Shown in pieces: positions 9,435 through 18,185 of a DNA stretch of 64,000 bases (the first letter of the stretch is position 1; every line of letters begins with the position of its first letter). The stretch is from Lysobacter sp. ISL-50 (GTDB lineage: Bacteria; Pseudomonadota; Gammaproteobacteria; Xanthomonadales; Xanthomonadaceae): contig NZ_JAGGRI010000006.1 in the NCBI RefSeq assembly GCF_018612875.1, forward strand, positions 37,505-101,504. The letters run 5' to 3'. Made by a program: the position numbers and the translations under genes. A model generated the notes under the pieces. It was not told the DNA's origin. It worked only from the letters and a program-made list of their open reading frames with translations, and did no database searches.

Positions 9435-10109
9435 ATGCCCGCCAATCCCGCGGCCGGCGCCCGTGAACCTTTTCCGCCAGATCGCGACTACAGGATCGAA
9501 CCCCGCCGGAATCGCCTCTTGAACGCCCCGCCCGCCCATCCCGCGACGCCTGCCGATCCCCGCTACGACGAGTGGCTGGTCGTGCGTTGCCAGCTCGGCG
9601 AGCGCGACGCCTTCGAGACCCTGATCCGGCGCTGGCACGGGCCGATCCGCGGCTACGCGCGGCGCCTGTGCGGCGACGACGAACTGGCCGACGAGATCGC
9701 GCAGGACACCTGGCTGCGCGTGCTGCGCGGCATCGCCGGATTGCATGACGGCGCCCGTTTGCGCGCGTGGCTGTTCGGCATCGCCCGGCGCGCGCTGATG
9801 GACCGGCTGCGCGGCCGCTACTCCGCGCCGCCGCGCGGGGACGAGACCGATCTCGACAGCCTGCCCGGCGATGAAGCCGCGCCGGAGCAGGCCCTGGACC
9901 ACGCCATGGACCTGGACCGGCTGCAACGCGGCCTGGACCGGCTGCCGTTGATCGAGCGCGAAGCGCTGAGCCTGTTCTATCTGCAACAGCTGTCGCTGCA
10001 GGACATCGCGCAAGTACTGGAATTGCCGGTCGGCACGGTCAAATCGCGCTTGTTCCGCGCGCGCGGCCTGCTGCGGCTGCAATTGAATCCCACCGGAGCG
10101 GATCGATGA
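9435..10109 (+). CDS. ECF-type RNA polymerase sigma factor
   Basis: 224 residues if started at the ATG at 9435; a TTG at 9519 preceded by GGAA would give 196 residues and fits the family length better. Region 2 is clear: LGERDAFETLIRRWHGPI, then DDELADEIAQDTWLRVLRGI. Region 4 follows (LDRLPLIEREALSLFYLQQLSLQDIAQVL, then VGTVKSRLFRARGLL). It overlaps the downstream membrane-protein gene by 4 nt (ATGA). That neighbour may be its regulator, although it has no recognisable anti-sigma zinc motif. The gene is divergent from the riboswitch-controlled gene. Confidence 0.9.
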   Translation: MPANPAAGAREPFPPDRDYRIEPRRNRLLNAPPAHPATPADPRYDEWLVVRCQLGERDAFETLIRRWHGPIRGYARRLCGDDELADEIAQDTWLRVLRGIAGLHDGARLRAWLFGIARRALMDRLRGRYSAPPRGDETDLDSLPGDEAAPEQALDHAMDLDRLQRGLDRLPLIEREALSLFYLQQLSLQDIAQVLELPVGTVKSRLFRARGLLRLQLNPTGADR

Positions 10110-10618
10110 ACACGCATACGAATTACACCGCCGCCAGCGACGACGCGCCCCTGCCCGAAGCGCTGCGCCGATTGCTGGAGCACGAACTCTCGCCCGGCGC
10201 GCGCCTGGCCTACGTCGGCCTGCTGTTGCTCGCGCTCGCCGCCGGCATCGCCGTGGCCTCGCTGTGGATCACCGAGCCGTCGCTGCCGATGCGCACCCAG
10301 GTCGCGTTCGCGGTGTTGCTGGCGATCGCGCTGTCGTGGTGCGGTTTCGCGATCTGGGCCTTGCGTCATCGGCGCGTGCTGTATGCGCGCCATCGGCTGG
10401 TATCGGCGCGCATGGCCACGCTGTTCTGCTCGGTCTTCAGCGTAGGTGCGTTCGCTCTCGCCGGGTCGGGCGGCGGCCCAGGCGCTTTCCTCGCCGGCGT
10501 GCTGGGTCTGTTCATGCTGGCGCTGGCGTTGGCGCTGCTGGTGCGCGCGCATCGTTATTACGGTGGTTTGCAGCGGCGCCGGTCGGAGTTGCAACGCGCG
10601 CTCGGCGAGCGCGGCTGA
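10106..10618 (+). CDS. Four-helix membrane protein coupled to the sigma factor
   Basis: 170 residues. A short N-terminal cytoplasmic stretch (APLPEALRRLLEHELSPGAR) is followed by four hydrophobic segments (about residues 33-51, 64-82, 100-118, 125-145) and a basic C-terminal tail. The start overlaps the sigma-factor stop, so the two are co-translated. By analogy with sigma/anti-sigma pairs it may modulate the sigma factor at the membrane, but no known anti-sigma domain is seen. Function unknown. Confidence 0.8.
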   Translation: MNTHTNYTAASDDAPLPEALRRLLEHELSPGARLAYVGLLLLALAAGIAVASLWITEPSLPMRTQVAFAVLLAIALSWCGFAIWALRHRRVLYARHRLVSARMATLFCSVFSVGAFALAGSGGGPGAFLAGVLGLFMLALALALLVRAHRYYGGLQRRRSELQRALGERG

Positions 10619-10623
10619 GCGTT

Positions 10624-11352
10624 TCAACCGGCCAGCGCTTCGACCATCGATTGCTCCAGCGAGCGCCGCGGATCGGCGCGGATCGCATCGAGTTCCTGCG
10701 CATGCCATTCGCGCCGCAGCCGGCCGTCCATCAACAGCACCGCGCGGGTGATGAAGCGCTCGGCCACGTCCAGCGAATGGGTCGCCAGCAGCACGGTGGT
10801 GCCGCATTCGCGCGCGAGCTGTTGCAGGTGGCGCTTGAGCGCGTAGGCGCTGAGCGGGTCCAGGCCGTTGAGCGGCTCGTCCAGCACCAGCAGCGGCGGC
10901 TCGCCGAGCAGGCCGAGCGCGATCGCCAGTTTCTGCCGCGTGCCCAGCGAATACTGGCCGATGCGGCGGTCGAGCATCGGCGACAGCGACAAGGTTTCGG
11001 CCAGCGCCAAGGTCGATGCCGGGATCTCGCTCAAGCCGCGCGCGCCGGCGAACAGCCGCAGGCATTCGCGTCCGCTCAGCAGCGGCGGCAATCGCGCCGG
11101 ATCGACCGCGAAGCCGAGCAACCGCTTGGCCGGCAGCGGCGCGCGCACGATGTCATGGCCGCCGATCAGCACCCGACCGGCGCTGGGCCGCTGGATGCCG
11201 GCCAGGCAATGCAGCAGCGTGGTCTTGCCGGAACCGTTCGGGCCGATCAGCGCGGCGAACTCGCCGCCCGGCAGGCGCAGATCGATGCCGTGCAGCACCG
11301 CGTGCTCGTCGTAGCGGTGTTGCAGTTGTTCCAGTTCGAGCACGAAGGTCAT
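10624..11352 (-). CDS. ABC transporter ATP-binding protein
   Basis: 242 residues from the ATG at 11352, which overlaps the stop of the upstream permease gene (ATGA). A complete nucleotide-binding domain: Walker A GPNGSGKTT (residues about 37-45), signature YSLGTRQKLAIAL, Walker B PLLVLDEPLNGLD, and switch His in LLATHS. This is the ABC-2 exporter type (CcmA-like) in which a single ATPase serves a membrane partner. The substrate is not evident. Confidence 0.93.
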   Translation of the reverse strand: MTFVLELEQLQHRYDEHAVLHGIDLRLPGGEFAALIGPNGSGKTTLLHCLAGIQRPSAGRVLIGGHDIVRAPLPAKRLLGFAVDPARLPPLLSGRECLRLFAGARGLSEIPASTLALAETLSLSPMLDRRIGQYSLGTRQKLAIALGLLGEPPLLVLDEPLNGLDPLSAYALKRHLQQLARECGTTVLLATHSLDVAERFITRAVLLMDGRLRREWHAQELDAIRADPRRSLEQSMVEALAG

Positions 11353-12344
11353 GGCGTGGTCGGGCGATGGGCGGGACGCAGCGCGAACAGCGCCGGCAGG
11401 CACAGCACGATCAGGATCGCCAGCAGCACCGGCGCGGCGCGCCAGCTCAGCGACAACAGCACGCAGCCCACGGTCGCGAACCCGGCCGCGCAAGCGAAGG
11501 CGAAGGCGGGATAACGCCAGGCCGCGCGCGCCAGCGCATGCGGTGCGCGCGGCGCGCTGTGCAGCAGGGTTTGCGCGGCGACGATGCTCGCCGCGCAGGC
11601 CTGCACCAGCAGGCTGAACCAGGCCAGCGCGATCACGATCAGCAACACCCCCAGCCCGCTCGCGGCGCCGGTGGAACTGGGCAGCGCCAACAGCACCGCG
11701 CCGATCATCCAGGCGTGGCCGCCGCGGCGCCAGCGCAGCAGCGCTTCGCGCCGTTGCCAGTCGCTGATGTGCGGCAGACGCGCGTCGTCGAGCCAGCGCA
11801 GGCCGAACAAGGGCTCGCGCGCGCCTTCGCGCGCCCGCCGCGCGGGATGGCGGCGATGGCGCAGCGCCGAGATCAGACCCAGCACGGCGCCGACCGCGAC
11901 GCCGGCTTCGACCACCCCGCACGCGCCGCGCCATGCGCCGGCGATGCCGCCGAACGCGGCCAGCACGATCGCGACGATCGCCATCGCCGCCGCCGTGGCG
12001 ATGGCGGCGAGCACGATCAGGGTGCGGGTGGCGCGGGCCGGATCGATCGGCGCCGCCGCCCACCAGCCGTGGCGCAGGTGTTCGTCGAGCGCGATCAGCC
12101 GGCCGCGCGCGATCGCGTAGGCGAAGGCGATCGCGAGCAGGCCGAACGGCAACGGCAGTTGCACGATCAATCGCGGCAGCGCCGCCGGCAAGGCCGCTGC
12201 CTGCGCGCTCCACAGCCGCAACGCGATCGGCACGAGGACGCAGGCCGCCAGCACCAGCCCCGGCGTGCGCCAACGGCGCCGGCCGCCGCCGCGCGCGGCG
12301 GCGATGCGGGCCTCATGCAGCCACGGATGAAGCAGCATCGTCAT
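11349..12344 (-). CDS. ABC-2-like permease, partner of the downstream ATPase
   Basis: 331 residues, Ala-rich, with roughly eight to ten hydrophobic segments and a soluble cytoplasmic loop in the middle (GLRWLDDARLPHISDWQRRE). It precedes the ATP-binding gene in the transcript and overlaps it by 4 nt. The layout is that of a two-gene ABC exporter. I do not recognise a specific subfamily, so the substrate is open. Confidence 0.8.
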   Translation of the reverse strand: MTMLLHPWLHEARIAAARGGGRRRWRTPGLVLAACVLVPIALRLWSAQAAALPAALPRLIVQLPLPFGLLAIAFAYAIARGRLIALDEHLRHGWWAAAPIDPARATRTLIVLAAIATAAAMAIVAIVLAAFGGIAGAWRGACGVVEAGVAVGAVLGLISALRHRRHPARRAREGAREPLFGLRWLDDARLPHISDWQRREALLRWRRGGHAWMIGAVLLALPSSTGAASGLGVLLIVIALAWFSLLVQACAASIVAAQTLLHSAPRAPHALARAAWRYPAFAFACAAGFATVGCVLLSLSWRAAPVLLAILIVLCLPALFALRPAHRPTTP

Positions 12345-12526
12345 GAATGGGCGCTTGAAAGGACGGAGTCGGGCAATGACACGAACGCGACGCGCGGCGC
12401 GGATCGGACCGCGCCGGGGACATCGTCATGATCGCGCACGCGGCGCTCCAGTGCCTTAGGTATCGGGCTTAGCGGATCGTGCCGGACTGAGCGGGCTTGC
12501 AGAAAGATTCGCCCGCGTAGACCGCC

Positions 12527-13345
12527 TCAGCGTTCGCCTGCCACGCAGCGCCGCAGCAGCGCCGCGTCCAGGGCCACCTCGCCCGCCCAGGCCTCCATGC
12601 CGGCCCAGACCCGCTCGATCGCCGCGGTGATCGCCGCTTCGTCGCTCAGATCGCCCCGGGCGACCAGTTTGAACAAGGACGTCGCGCCGTCCGGCGCCGG
12701 CAGGTCGGCGGCTTCGTCGAACAAGCTGCCGGCGCTGACGAACACATGCCGCTCAGCCAGGCCGATCAGGCAGGCCAGTTGCTCGGCGAACTCACCGGCC
12801 AGCAGCGCCAGCGGCTTGCGCGCGAAGCGGTTGCGCAGCTTGCCGACCAACTCGTACAACTCGCCGACCACGGCCTCGGCCATGGCGCGATCGACCGCTT
12901 CGTCGTCGGGATGCGCGGCCAGCGAGCGCAGCGTCTCGATCAAGGTGCCGTGATCCGGTGCGATCCACAGCGCGCGCGCATGCACGAACTGGCCGTGCGT
13001 CAGCGCCCAGCGCTCATCGACTTCGCGCGCGAACGCTTCCACCGTGGTGCGCGACATCAGATTGACCTCGGCCTTGCCGCGGCCGTGCACCCATTCCAGC
13101 GATTCCTCGAAATCCGCGCCGAAGGCGCCGTCGTCGAGCACCGCCCACAGTTCCACGTCCGAGTACGGGCCGTCGGCTTGGCGCGCGGTCGAACCGTACA
13201 ACGCGACCGCGAGCAAGCGCTCGCCGTGACGGCGGCGCAGTTGTTCGACGATATCGTCCACCAGTTCGCGGCGTTGCTCGCCGGTGACCGATTGGGGGCC
13301 GGCGAACAGGGTGTCGAGTTCGCCTTGCGGCAATGCGTATTCCAT
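12527..13345 (-). CDS. ANT(4')-like aminoglycoside nucleotidyltransferase homologue
   Basis: 272 residues. It resembles the staphylococcal kanamycin nucleotidyltransferase ANT(4') along almost its whole length. Matching blocks are ALYGSTARQADGPYSDVE (residues 48-65), GKAEVNL (90-96), LTHGQF (115-120), GELYELVGKLRN (161-172), and a C-terminal DLSDEAAITAAIERVWAGMEAW. The acidic metal ligands of ANT(4') (Glu52, Glu76) correspond to Glu65 and Glu93, and the catalytic Glu145/Lys149 pair to Glu165/Lys169. All are kept, so the enzyme is probably active as a nucleotidyltransferase. Whether it inactivates aminoglycosides here is inference. No mobile element flanks it and base composition matches its neighbours. 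Confidence 0.85.
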   Translation of the reverse strand: MEYALPQGELDTLFAGPQSVTGEQRRELVDDIVEQLRRRHGERLLAVALYGSTARQADGPYSDVELWAVLDDGAFGADFEESLEWVHGRGKAEVNLMSRTTVEAFAREVDERWALTHGQFVHARALWIAPDHGTLIETLRSLAAHPDDEAVDRAMAEAVVGELYELVGKLRNRFARKPLALLAGEFAEQLACLIGLAERHVFVSAGSLFDEAADLPAPDGATSLFKLVARGDLSDEAAITAAIERVWAGMEAWAGEVALDAALLRRCVAGER

Positions 13346-13481
13346 CGGCGCTAGTTAACACGCGGCGCGCGAATGCGGCAATTGCGCGAGGCGGGCATTG
13401 CGACGCGCGGCGGAGAATTCGCATCGCGCCATGCGCCGCGCGCGTGCGAACGCGCGATTCAGCTTGGGATCGAACGCGGCT

Positions 13482-13832
13482 TCACTGCGGCGGCGAGGCG
13501 AGTTCGCGCGCGTCGAGCCAGCCGTCGTGATTGCGATCTTGTTTGCGAAAACGCTCGGCCAGGGTCTGCCGGTGCTGCTCGCGGGTCAGCGTCGCGCGCG
13601 CGCCGCGGCCGCTGGCGGGTTGCTCGGTCGCATCGAGCACGCCGTCGTGATTGGCGTCCATCGCGTCGAAGGCGTAGCTGAGCCAGTCCTGGTATTCGCT
13701 CAGCGAAATCTTGCCGTCGCCGTCGGCGTCCATGCGCGAGAGGTAGTCGCCGGTGGAGGTCACGACTTGCGCGACGCACAGCGCCGGACACAGCAAGCAC
13801 AAGCCAAGCAAAGCGGACAGACGATGGCGCAT
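13482..13832 (-). CDS. Secreted EF-hand calcium-binding protein
   Basis: 116 residues from the ATG at 13832. A signal peptide (HRLSALLGLCLLCPALCVAQ) is followed by three EF-hand loops: DADGDGKISLSE (complete 12-residue loop), DANHDGVLDATE and DRNHDGWLDARE. It is expected to be periplasmic or secreted and to bind Ca2+. It stands alone downstream of the desaturase, from which a terminator hairpin separates it. Small EF-hand proteins of this kind are common in xanthomonads and lack a defined role. Confidence 0.88.
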   Translation of the reverse strand: MRHRLSALLGLCLLCPALCVAQVVTSTGDYLSRMDADGDGKISLSEYQDWLSYAFDAMDANHDGVLDATEQPASGRGARATLTREQHRQTLAERFRKQDRNHDGWLDARELASPPQ

Positions 13833-13928
13833 GAGGGTATCGGCGACGGGGGACGCGGCTGAGCCTGACGCGGGCGCGGCGCGCAGGCAAGGGGCGGATG
13901 CCGGATCGGCGCGCCGAGGCGCGGATAC

Positions 13929-13955
13929 GAAAAACCCGCGCATCGCTGCGCGGGT
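13929..13955 (-). terminator. Intrinsic terminator of the desaturase gene
   Basis: On the minus strand an 8-bp stem ACCCGCGC/GCGCGGGT with a 6-nt loop runs directly into TTTTTCG. It lies about 30 nt after the desaturase stop, a textbook intrinsic terminator. Confidence 0.85.
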
Positions 13956-13984
13956 CTCGGGTCGCCGGGGCTTGCGGCGCGGGC

Positions 13985-15190
13985 TCAGTGGCGCGCGGGC
14001 GCCAGGGCGTAGCCCTTCAAGCGCTCGGAAAAGGCCTGCAGGGCGTGGATACCGCTGGCTTCGGCTTCCACGCACCAGGCGTGCAGGCGCTGCAGCGTGG
14101 CCTGGGCGTCGTGCGAGCGATCGTCCAGCACCTGCGCCAGGCGCTGGCGGAAATCGGCCAGGGTCGCCATCTTCGGGCGTTCGTCGATCCAGCTCTGCAG
14201 ATGCGAGCGGGCGCCGTCGTCGAGCCAGCGGCCGCCGTCGGCCAGGCCCTTGCGCAGGCGCCGCGGCAGCGAACGCACGCGGTCGCCGGCGTTGCCGGCT
14301 TCCTCGCGCAGCGCCGGCAGGGTGACGTTGCGGTAGTAGTCGGTCATGGCCTGGAAGCGGATCGCCAGCAGCGCCTTCAAGGTTTCGCTGTCGGGCATGG
14401 CGATGTTCGGACGCACGTCCAGCGACGGCGCCACGCGCAGCACCTTGGCCAGGCGCAGCGCGCTCAGGCCGCGGATCGCGGTCCAGCCGATGTCGAATTC
14501 CCACTTGCGCAGGGCGAACTTGGCCGAGCTCGGGAACGCATGGTGATTGTTGTGCAGTTCTTCGCCACCGATCCAGAAACCCCACGGGGTCAGGTTGGTC
14601 GCGGTGTCGGTGGTTTCGAAATTGCGATAGCCCCACCAGTGGCCCAGGCCGTTGACCACGCCGGCGGCCCAGAACGGAATCCACACCATCTGCAGCGCCC
14701 AGATCGCCACGCCGGCGGCGCCGAACAAGGCGAAGCTCAGCGCCAGCAACAGCACCGGGCCCATGGTCGCGTGCGGGGTGTAGAGCTTGCGTTCGATCCA
14801 GTCGTCCGGGCAGCCCTTGCCGTACTTCTCGATGTCCTCGCGCTCGGCGCGCGCTTCGCGGTACAGCTCCACGCCGCGCCACATCACCGTGTCGATGCCC
14901 TTGAACTGCGGGCTGTGCGGGTCTTCCTCGGTCTCGCACTTGGCGTGGTGCTTGCGATGGATCGCCGCCCACTCCTTGGTGATCATCGAGGTCGTCAGCC
15001 ACGTCCAGAAGCGGAACACGTGCGCGAGCGCGGGATGGAAATCGACCGAGCGGTGCGCCATCGAGCGGTGCAGGTACAAGGTCACCGACATGATGGTGAG
15101 CTGGGTCACCACCAGGAAATACACGGCGAGTTCCCAAAAGCTGGCCTGGATCAGGCCGCCGGCAAGGAAATCGATCAGGGACGCGGGCAT
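13985..15190 (-). CDS. Membrane fatty acid (acyl-CoA delta-9-type) desaturase
   Basis: 401 residues from the ATG at 15190, preceded by a GGGAG-type ribosome binding site. The three histidine boxes of membrane di-iron desaturases are present: HRSMAHR (HxxxxH), HRKHH (HxxHH) and HNNHH. They are interspersed with four hydrophobic segments. The family introduces a double bond into saturated acyl chains at the inner membrane and adjusts membrane fluidity. A long C-terminal helical extension after about residue 270 is usual in this proteobacterial subgroup. An AT-rich stretch with CCAAT/ATTGG arms at 15246-15271 upstream may hold the promoter or an operator. Confidence 0.93.
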   Translation of the reverse strand: MPASLIDFLAGGLIQASFWELAVYFLVVTQLTIMSVTLYLHRSMAHRSVDFHPALAHVFRFWTWLTTSMITKEWAAIHRKHHAKCETEEDPHSPQFKGIDTVMWRGVELYREARAEREDIEKYGKGCPDDWIERKLYTPHATMGPVLLLALSFALFGAAGVAIWALQMVWIPFWAAGVVNGLGHWWGYRNFETTDTATNLTPWGFWIGGEELHNNHHAFPSSAKFALRKWEFDIGWTAIRGLSALRLAKVLRVAPSLDVRPNIAMPDSETLKALLAIRFQAMTDYYRNVTLPALREEAGNAGDRVRSLPRRLRKGLADGGRWLDDGARSHLQSWIDERPKMATLADFRQRLAQVLDDRSHDAQATLQRLHAWCVEAEASGIHALQAFSERLKGYALAPARH

Positions 15191-15405
15191 TGCAGACTCC
15201 GGGAGGACGATGGCTGTGGCGGCAGCCGGGCGGTTCGGCCTTAGGCCAATTAAAAGACAGTTGTATATTGGATGATGCCACGTCGCGATGACCGTTCGCG
15301 CCGGTACGGCCTCGGGTGTTGTGATGGGGTCGTAAATTCCAACGGGCAAGGCGCGAAGAACCGGGCGCGGCGGCGGGGTTCAGGGGATGAGCCGAGGTTG
15401 AGAGG

Positions 15406-15563
15406 TCTTTTGTAGGAGGGGCTTTTGTGGGAGGGGCTTCAGCCCCGATGCTCTTCGTTCAGGGCTGGATCGCCGCTCCGGAACGGAAAGCATCGGGGCT
15501 GAAGCCCCTCCCACAAAAGCCCCTCCCACAAAAGCCCCTCCTACAGAAGCCCTCCCACAAAAG
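15406..15563. repeat. REP-like dispersed repeat D, copy 1 (with multiplied ends)
   Basis: A long inverted repeat built on GTGGGAGGGGCTTCAGCCCC. The left arm is preceded by one extra TGTAGGAGGGGCTTT unit. The right arm is followed by tandem copies of AAGCCCCTCCCACAA. The core GCTTCAGCCCCGATGCT is mirrored at the other end. A simpler relative lies at 57882-57983. No transposase is nearby. It separates the desaturase promoter region from the CHAD gene end. Confidence 0.85.
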
Positions 15564-15566
15564 GCT

Positions 15567-16463
15567 TCAATCCTCCGCCGAGATTTCCCCGTCCCCGGCG
15601 ATGCGCTCGCGCTGCCGGGCCAGCTCGGTCTGCGCGAAGCGCTTGAGCGCGGCGCGGTCGGGCTTGCCGAACGGCGAGCGCTTGCCGCAATGGTCGAGCA
15701 GCAGGTTCAGGTCCTGGGCCTCGCCCAGGCGCTCGATCTGGTGTTTGTCGAACTTGGGCGCGTCGCGGCCCAGCTTGGCCGCCTTCAAGGCGCGCTGCTG
15801 CTGCGACAGCCGCCGCGCGCGCCGGCGCCAGTCGTGCCAGTCCTCGTTCGAGCCGCTGCGGCGGGCGCGGGCGCCGGTCTGGGCGACCCGCATCAGGCTG
15901 GCGGCGACCGCTTCGCGCCAATGCCCGGGCTGCAGGTCCGCCCAGGGCAGCGCCCGCAGGCCGGCGCGCAACACCCGCAGCAGGGACCGGCGCGCGCCCA
16001 GATCCGGGTCCTCGGCGCGGGCCTGGCGCGCGGCGGCCGCCCGTCCCGCGGCGGCGCGGCGGCGCGCGCGCAGCAGCAGCGGGCGGATGTCGGCTTCGGT
16101 ATGGCTGCGCAGCAGGCGGTCGAAGGTTTCCACCAGGGCATGCGCATCGCGCAGGCCGGACAGGTCGAGGTTGAGGCGGCGCAGCTCGCGATCGATCAAG
16201 GCCGCGCCCGGCCCCAGCGCCGCCCCGCCCAGGGCCAGGGTGGCGCGCGCCCGGCGCAGGCTCTTGCGGGCCAGATGCACGCCGGAATGGATGCGATTGC
16301 CGCGCCAGCCCAACGCGTCCAGGGCCTGGTCGAGTTCGCGCGAGGCGAAGCCGCGCAGGCGCAGGCCGGGCGGCCGCTCCGAATCTCCGGCGGTGGCGGC
16401 CTGCGCCGCGGCGGACCTGGACCCGGCCCCGGCGCCTTCTTCGGATGCACTCGCCTGCTGCAT
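15567..16463 (-). CDS. CHAD domain protein
   Basis: 298 residues, very rich in Ala and Arg and almost entirely helical. It fits the CHAD family (conserved histidine alpha-helical domain), which binds inorganic polyphosphate. Visible features are the first repeat GVHLARKSLRRARATL with LSGLRDAHALVETF, and the second-repeat HDWRRRARRLSQQQRAL with LGEAQDLNLLLDHC. The basic helices provide the polyphosphate-binding surface. It is divergent from mutM with a gap of 69 nt. Confidence 0.88.
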   Translation of the reverse strand: MQQASASEEGAGAGSRSAAAQAATAGDSERPPGLRLRGFASRELDQALDALGWRGNRIHSGVHLARKSLRRARATLALGGAALGPGAALIDRELRRLNLDLSGLRDAHALVETFDRLLRSHTEADIRPLLLRARRRAAAGRAAAARQARAEDPDLGARRSLLRVLRAGLRALPWADLQPGHWREAVAASLMRVAQTGARARRSGSNEDWHDWRRRARRLSQQQRALKAAKLGRDAPKFDKHQIERLGEAQDLNLLLDHCGKRSPFGKPDRAALKRFAQTELARQRERIAGDGEISAED

Positions 16464-16532
16464 GAGCGACTTCCTCGATTCGCGACCGATGCCGTATCGG
16501 CAGCGGCCCGACCGGGATAGTACGCTGGCGTC

Positions 16533-17345
16533 ATGCCTGAATTACCTGAAGTCGAAACCACCCGGCGCGGCCTGGCCCCGCACCTGGAAGGCCGCCACGT
16601 GGTGACCGCGATCCTGCGCCGGCCCGACCTGCGCTGGCCGATCCCGCTGCAGATCGAGGACACCCTGCCCGGCCAGCGCATCGACGCGGTGCGCCGCCGC
16701 GCCAAGTACCTGCTGCTGGACACCGCCGCCGGCAGCGCGCTGCTGCACCTGGGCATGTCCGGCAGCCTGCGCGTGCTGCCGGCCGATACGCCGGTGCGCG
16801 ATCACGACCACGTCGATCTGCTGCTCGACAGCGACCGGGTGCTGCGCTTCAACGACCCGCGCCGGTTCGGCTGCCTGCTCTGGCAGCCGCCGGGGGAAAC
16901 CCACGAACTGCTGCGCGAGCTGGGCCCGGAACCGCTGTCGGACGACTTCGACGGCAACTACCTGTTCGAGCTCAGCCGCGGCCGCAAGGCGCCGGTGAAA
17001 ACATTTTTGATGGATCAGAAAGTAGTGGTCGGCGTCGGCAACATCTATGTCGCCGAGGCCTTGTTCGCCGCCGGCGTGTCGCCGCTGCGCGCGGCCGGCA
17101 AGGTCTCGCGCGAGCGCTACGCCGAGCTGGCCGGCGCGATCAAGACCATCCTGAGCTACGCCATCCAGCGCGGCGGCACCACCCTGCGCGATTTCATCAG
17201 CCCCGACGGCGCGCCGGGCTATTTCGAGCAGGAACTGTCCGCCTACGGCCGCGGCGGCGAGCCCTGCCCGCGCTGCGCGCGGCCGCTGAAACAGGCCAGC
17301 ATCGGCCAGCGCACGACGGTGTGGTGCGGGCACTGCCAGCGCTGA
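16533..17345 (+). CDS. mutM: Formamidopyrimidine-DNA glycosylase
   Basis: 270 residues, the standard length. The enzyme excises 8-oxoguanine and formamidopyrimidines and nicks the abasic site. Hallmarks are the N-terminal MPELPEVE with catalytic Pro2/Glu3, the RAKYLLL lysine segment, [18 protein letters not shown] for the helix-two-turn-helix, and the C-terminal zinc finger CxxC...CxxC (CPRCARPL ... VWCGHCQR). The start is fixed because Pro2 must be exposed after Met removal. Confidence 0.97.
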   Translation: MPELPEVETTRRGLAPHLEGRHVVTAILRRPDLRWPIPLQIEDTLPGQRIDAVRRRAKYLLLDTAAGSALLHLGMSGSLRVLPADTPVRDHDHVDLLLDSDRVLRFNDPRRFGCLLWQPPGETHELLRELGPEPLSDDFDGNYLFELSRGRKAPVKTFLMDQKVVVGVGNIYVAEALFAAGVSPLRAAGKVSRERYAELAGAIKTILSYAIQRGGTTLRDFISPDGAPGYFEQELSAYGRGGEPCPRCARPLKQASIGQRTTVWCGHCQR

Positions 17346-17554
17346 ACGCGGGCCGCGGACGCCGCCGGTAGTCGGTCGATACCGCGCCGTCCATCGGTCG
17401 GCGGACGCGTTTGTCATCCGGTCGGCGAGCCCTGCGTTCACCGGACGGGGTGATTTACGTGCGCTACGCGTGCCATCCGGAGCCTGGTTGGTGCCACCAG
17501 GTGCGCTACCAAGTAAAGATGAACGCGCTATAGTCGCACCGAGTCGAGGGGCAT

Positions 17555-18127
17555 ATGGCCGATAGCGCTGACATCACCATCCTGTTGGATGCCGCCCGCG
17601 AGGGCGACCGCGGTGCGCTCGACCGCGTGCTGGCGACGCTGTACCAGGAGCTGCACACGATGGCCCGGCGCCAGCTCGCCGGCCAGCACGGCCAGACCCT
17701 GGACGCGACCGCGCTGGTCCACGAGGCCTACCTCAAACTGGTCGGCCGCCGCGAAGCCCAGTTCGACGATCGCGCACACTTTTTCGCCTATGCCGCCTCG
17801 GCCATGCGCAGCGTGGTGGTGGACTACGCGCGCCAGCGCCTGGCGCAAAAGCGCGGCGGCGATCTGCACCGCGTCACCGAATTGCCCGACGACGTCGAGG
17901 GCGGCCTGCGCCTGGACGAAGACACGCTCGGCCTGGACACCGCGCTGACCAAGCTGGCCGCGGTCGATCAGCGCCTGGCCCAGGTGGTCGAGCTGCGCTA
18001 TTTCGCCGGCCTGTCCGAGCTGGAAATCGCCGCGCTGCTGCAGCGCTCGGAGCGCAGCATCCGCCGCGACTGGCAGAAGGCGCGGCTGTTCCTGTTGGCG
18101 TCGTTGCAGGATGAGCCCAACCGCTGA
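17555..18127 (+). CDS. ECF sigma factor paired with a Ser/Thr kinase (ECF43/Sig-70_X6-like)
   Basis: 190 residues. Region 2 is TLYQELHTMARRQL ... LDATALVHEAYLKLVG ... HFFAYAASAMRSVVVDYAR. Region 4 is LRYFAGLSELEIAALLQRSERSIRRDWQKARLFL. The usual acidic DxED patch of region 2.2 is replaced by DATALVHE. This is the layout of the EcfP-type factors of Xanthomonas and Vibrio, which become active when a threonine at this site is phosphorylated by a neighbouring kinase; Thr52 here sits in the matching position. A TATAGT at 17529-17534 could be a -10 box, with GAGGGG as ribosome binding site. The kinase gene follows 155 nt downstream. Confidence 0.9.
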   Translation: MADSADITILLDAAREGDRGALDRVLATLYQELHTMARRQLAGQHGQTLDATALVHEAYLKLVGRREAQFDDRAHFFAYAASAMRSVVVDYARQRLAQKRGGDLHRVTELPDDVEGGLRLDEDTLGLDTALTKLAAVDQRLAQVVELRYFAGLSELEIAALLQRSERSIRRDWQKARLFLLASLQDEPNR

Positions 18128-18185
18128 CGGCGTCCGCGTCGCCGGCGGCTCACGCGCAGCGCGTCTGCAAGGAATGCGCACCGTC

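Noticed and set aside
8435..9445. A 336-residue version of the TRIC protein started at 9445
   Set aside because: It would translate across the glycine riboswitch, and the extra N-terminus is Arg/Ala-rich shadow sequence.
10624..12273. A 549-residue fused frame spanning the ABC ATPase and antisense-like upstream codons
   Set aside because: The ATPase begins at the ATG at 11352, and the permease is encoded in another frame with a 4-nt overlap.
13482..15281. A 599-residue frame spanning the desaturase and EF-hand protein
   Set aside because: The desaturase is read in a different frame with its histidine boxes, a terminator lies between, and the EF-hand protein has its own signal peptide and start.
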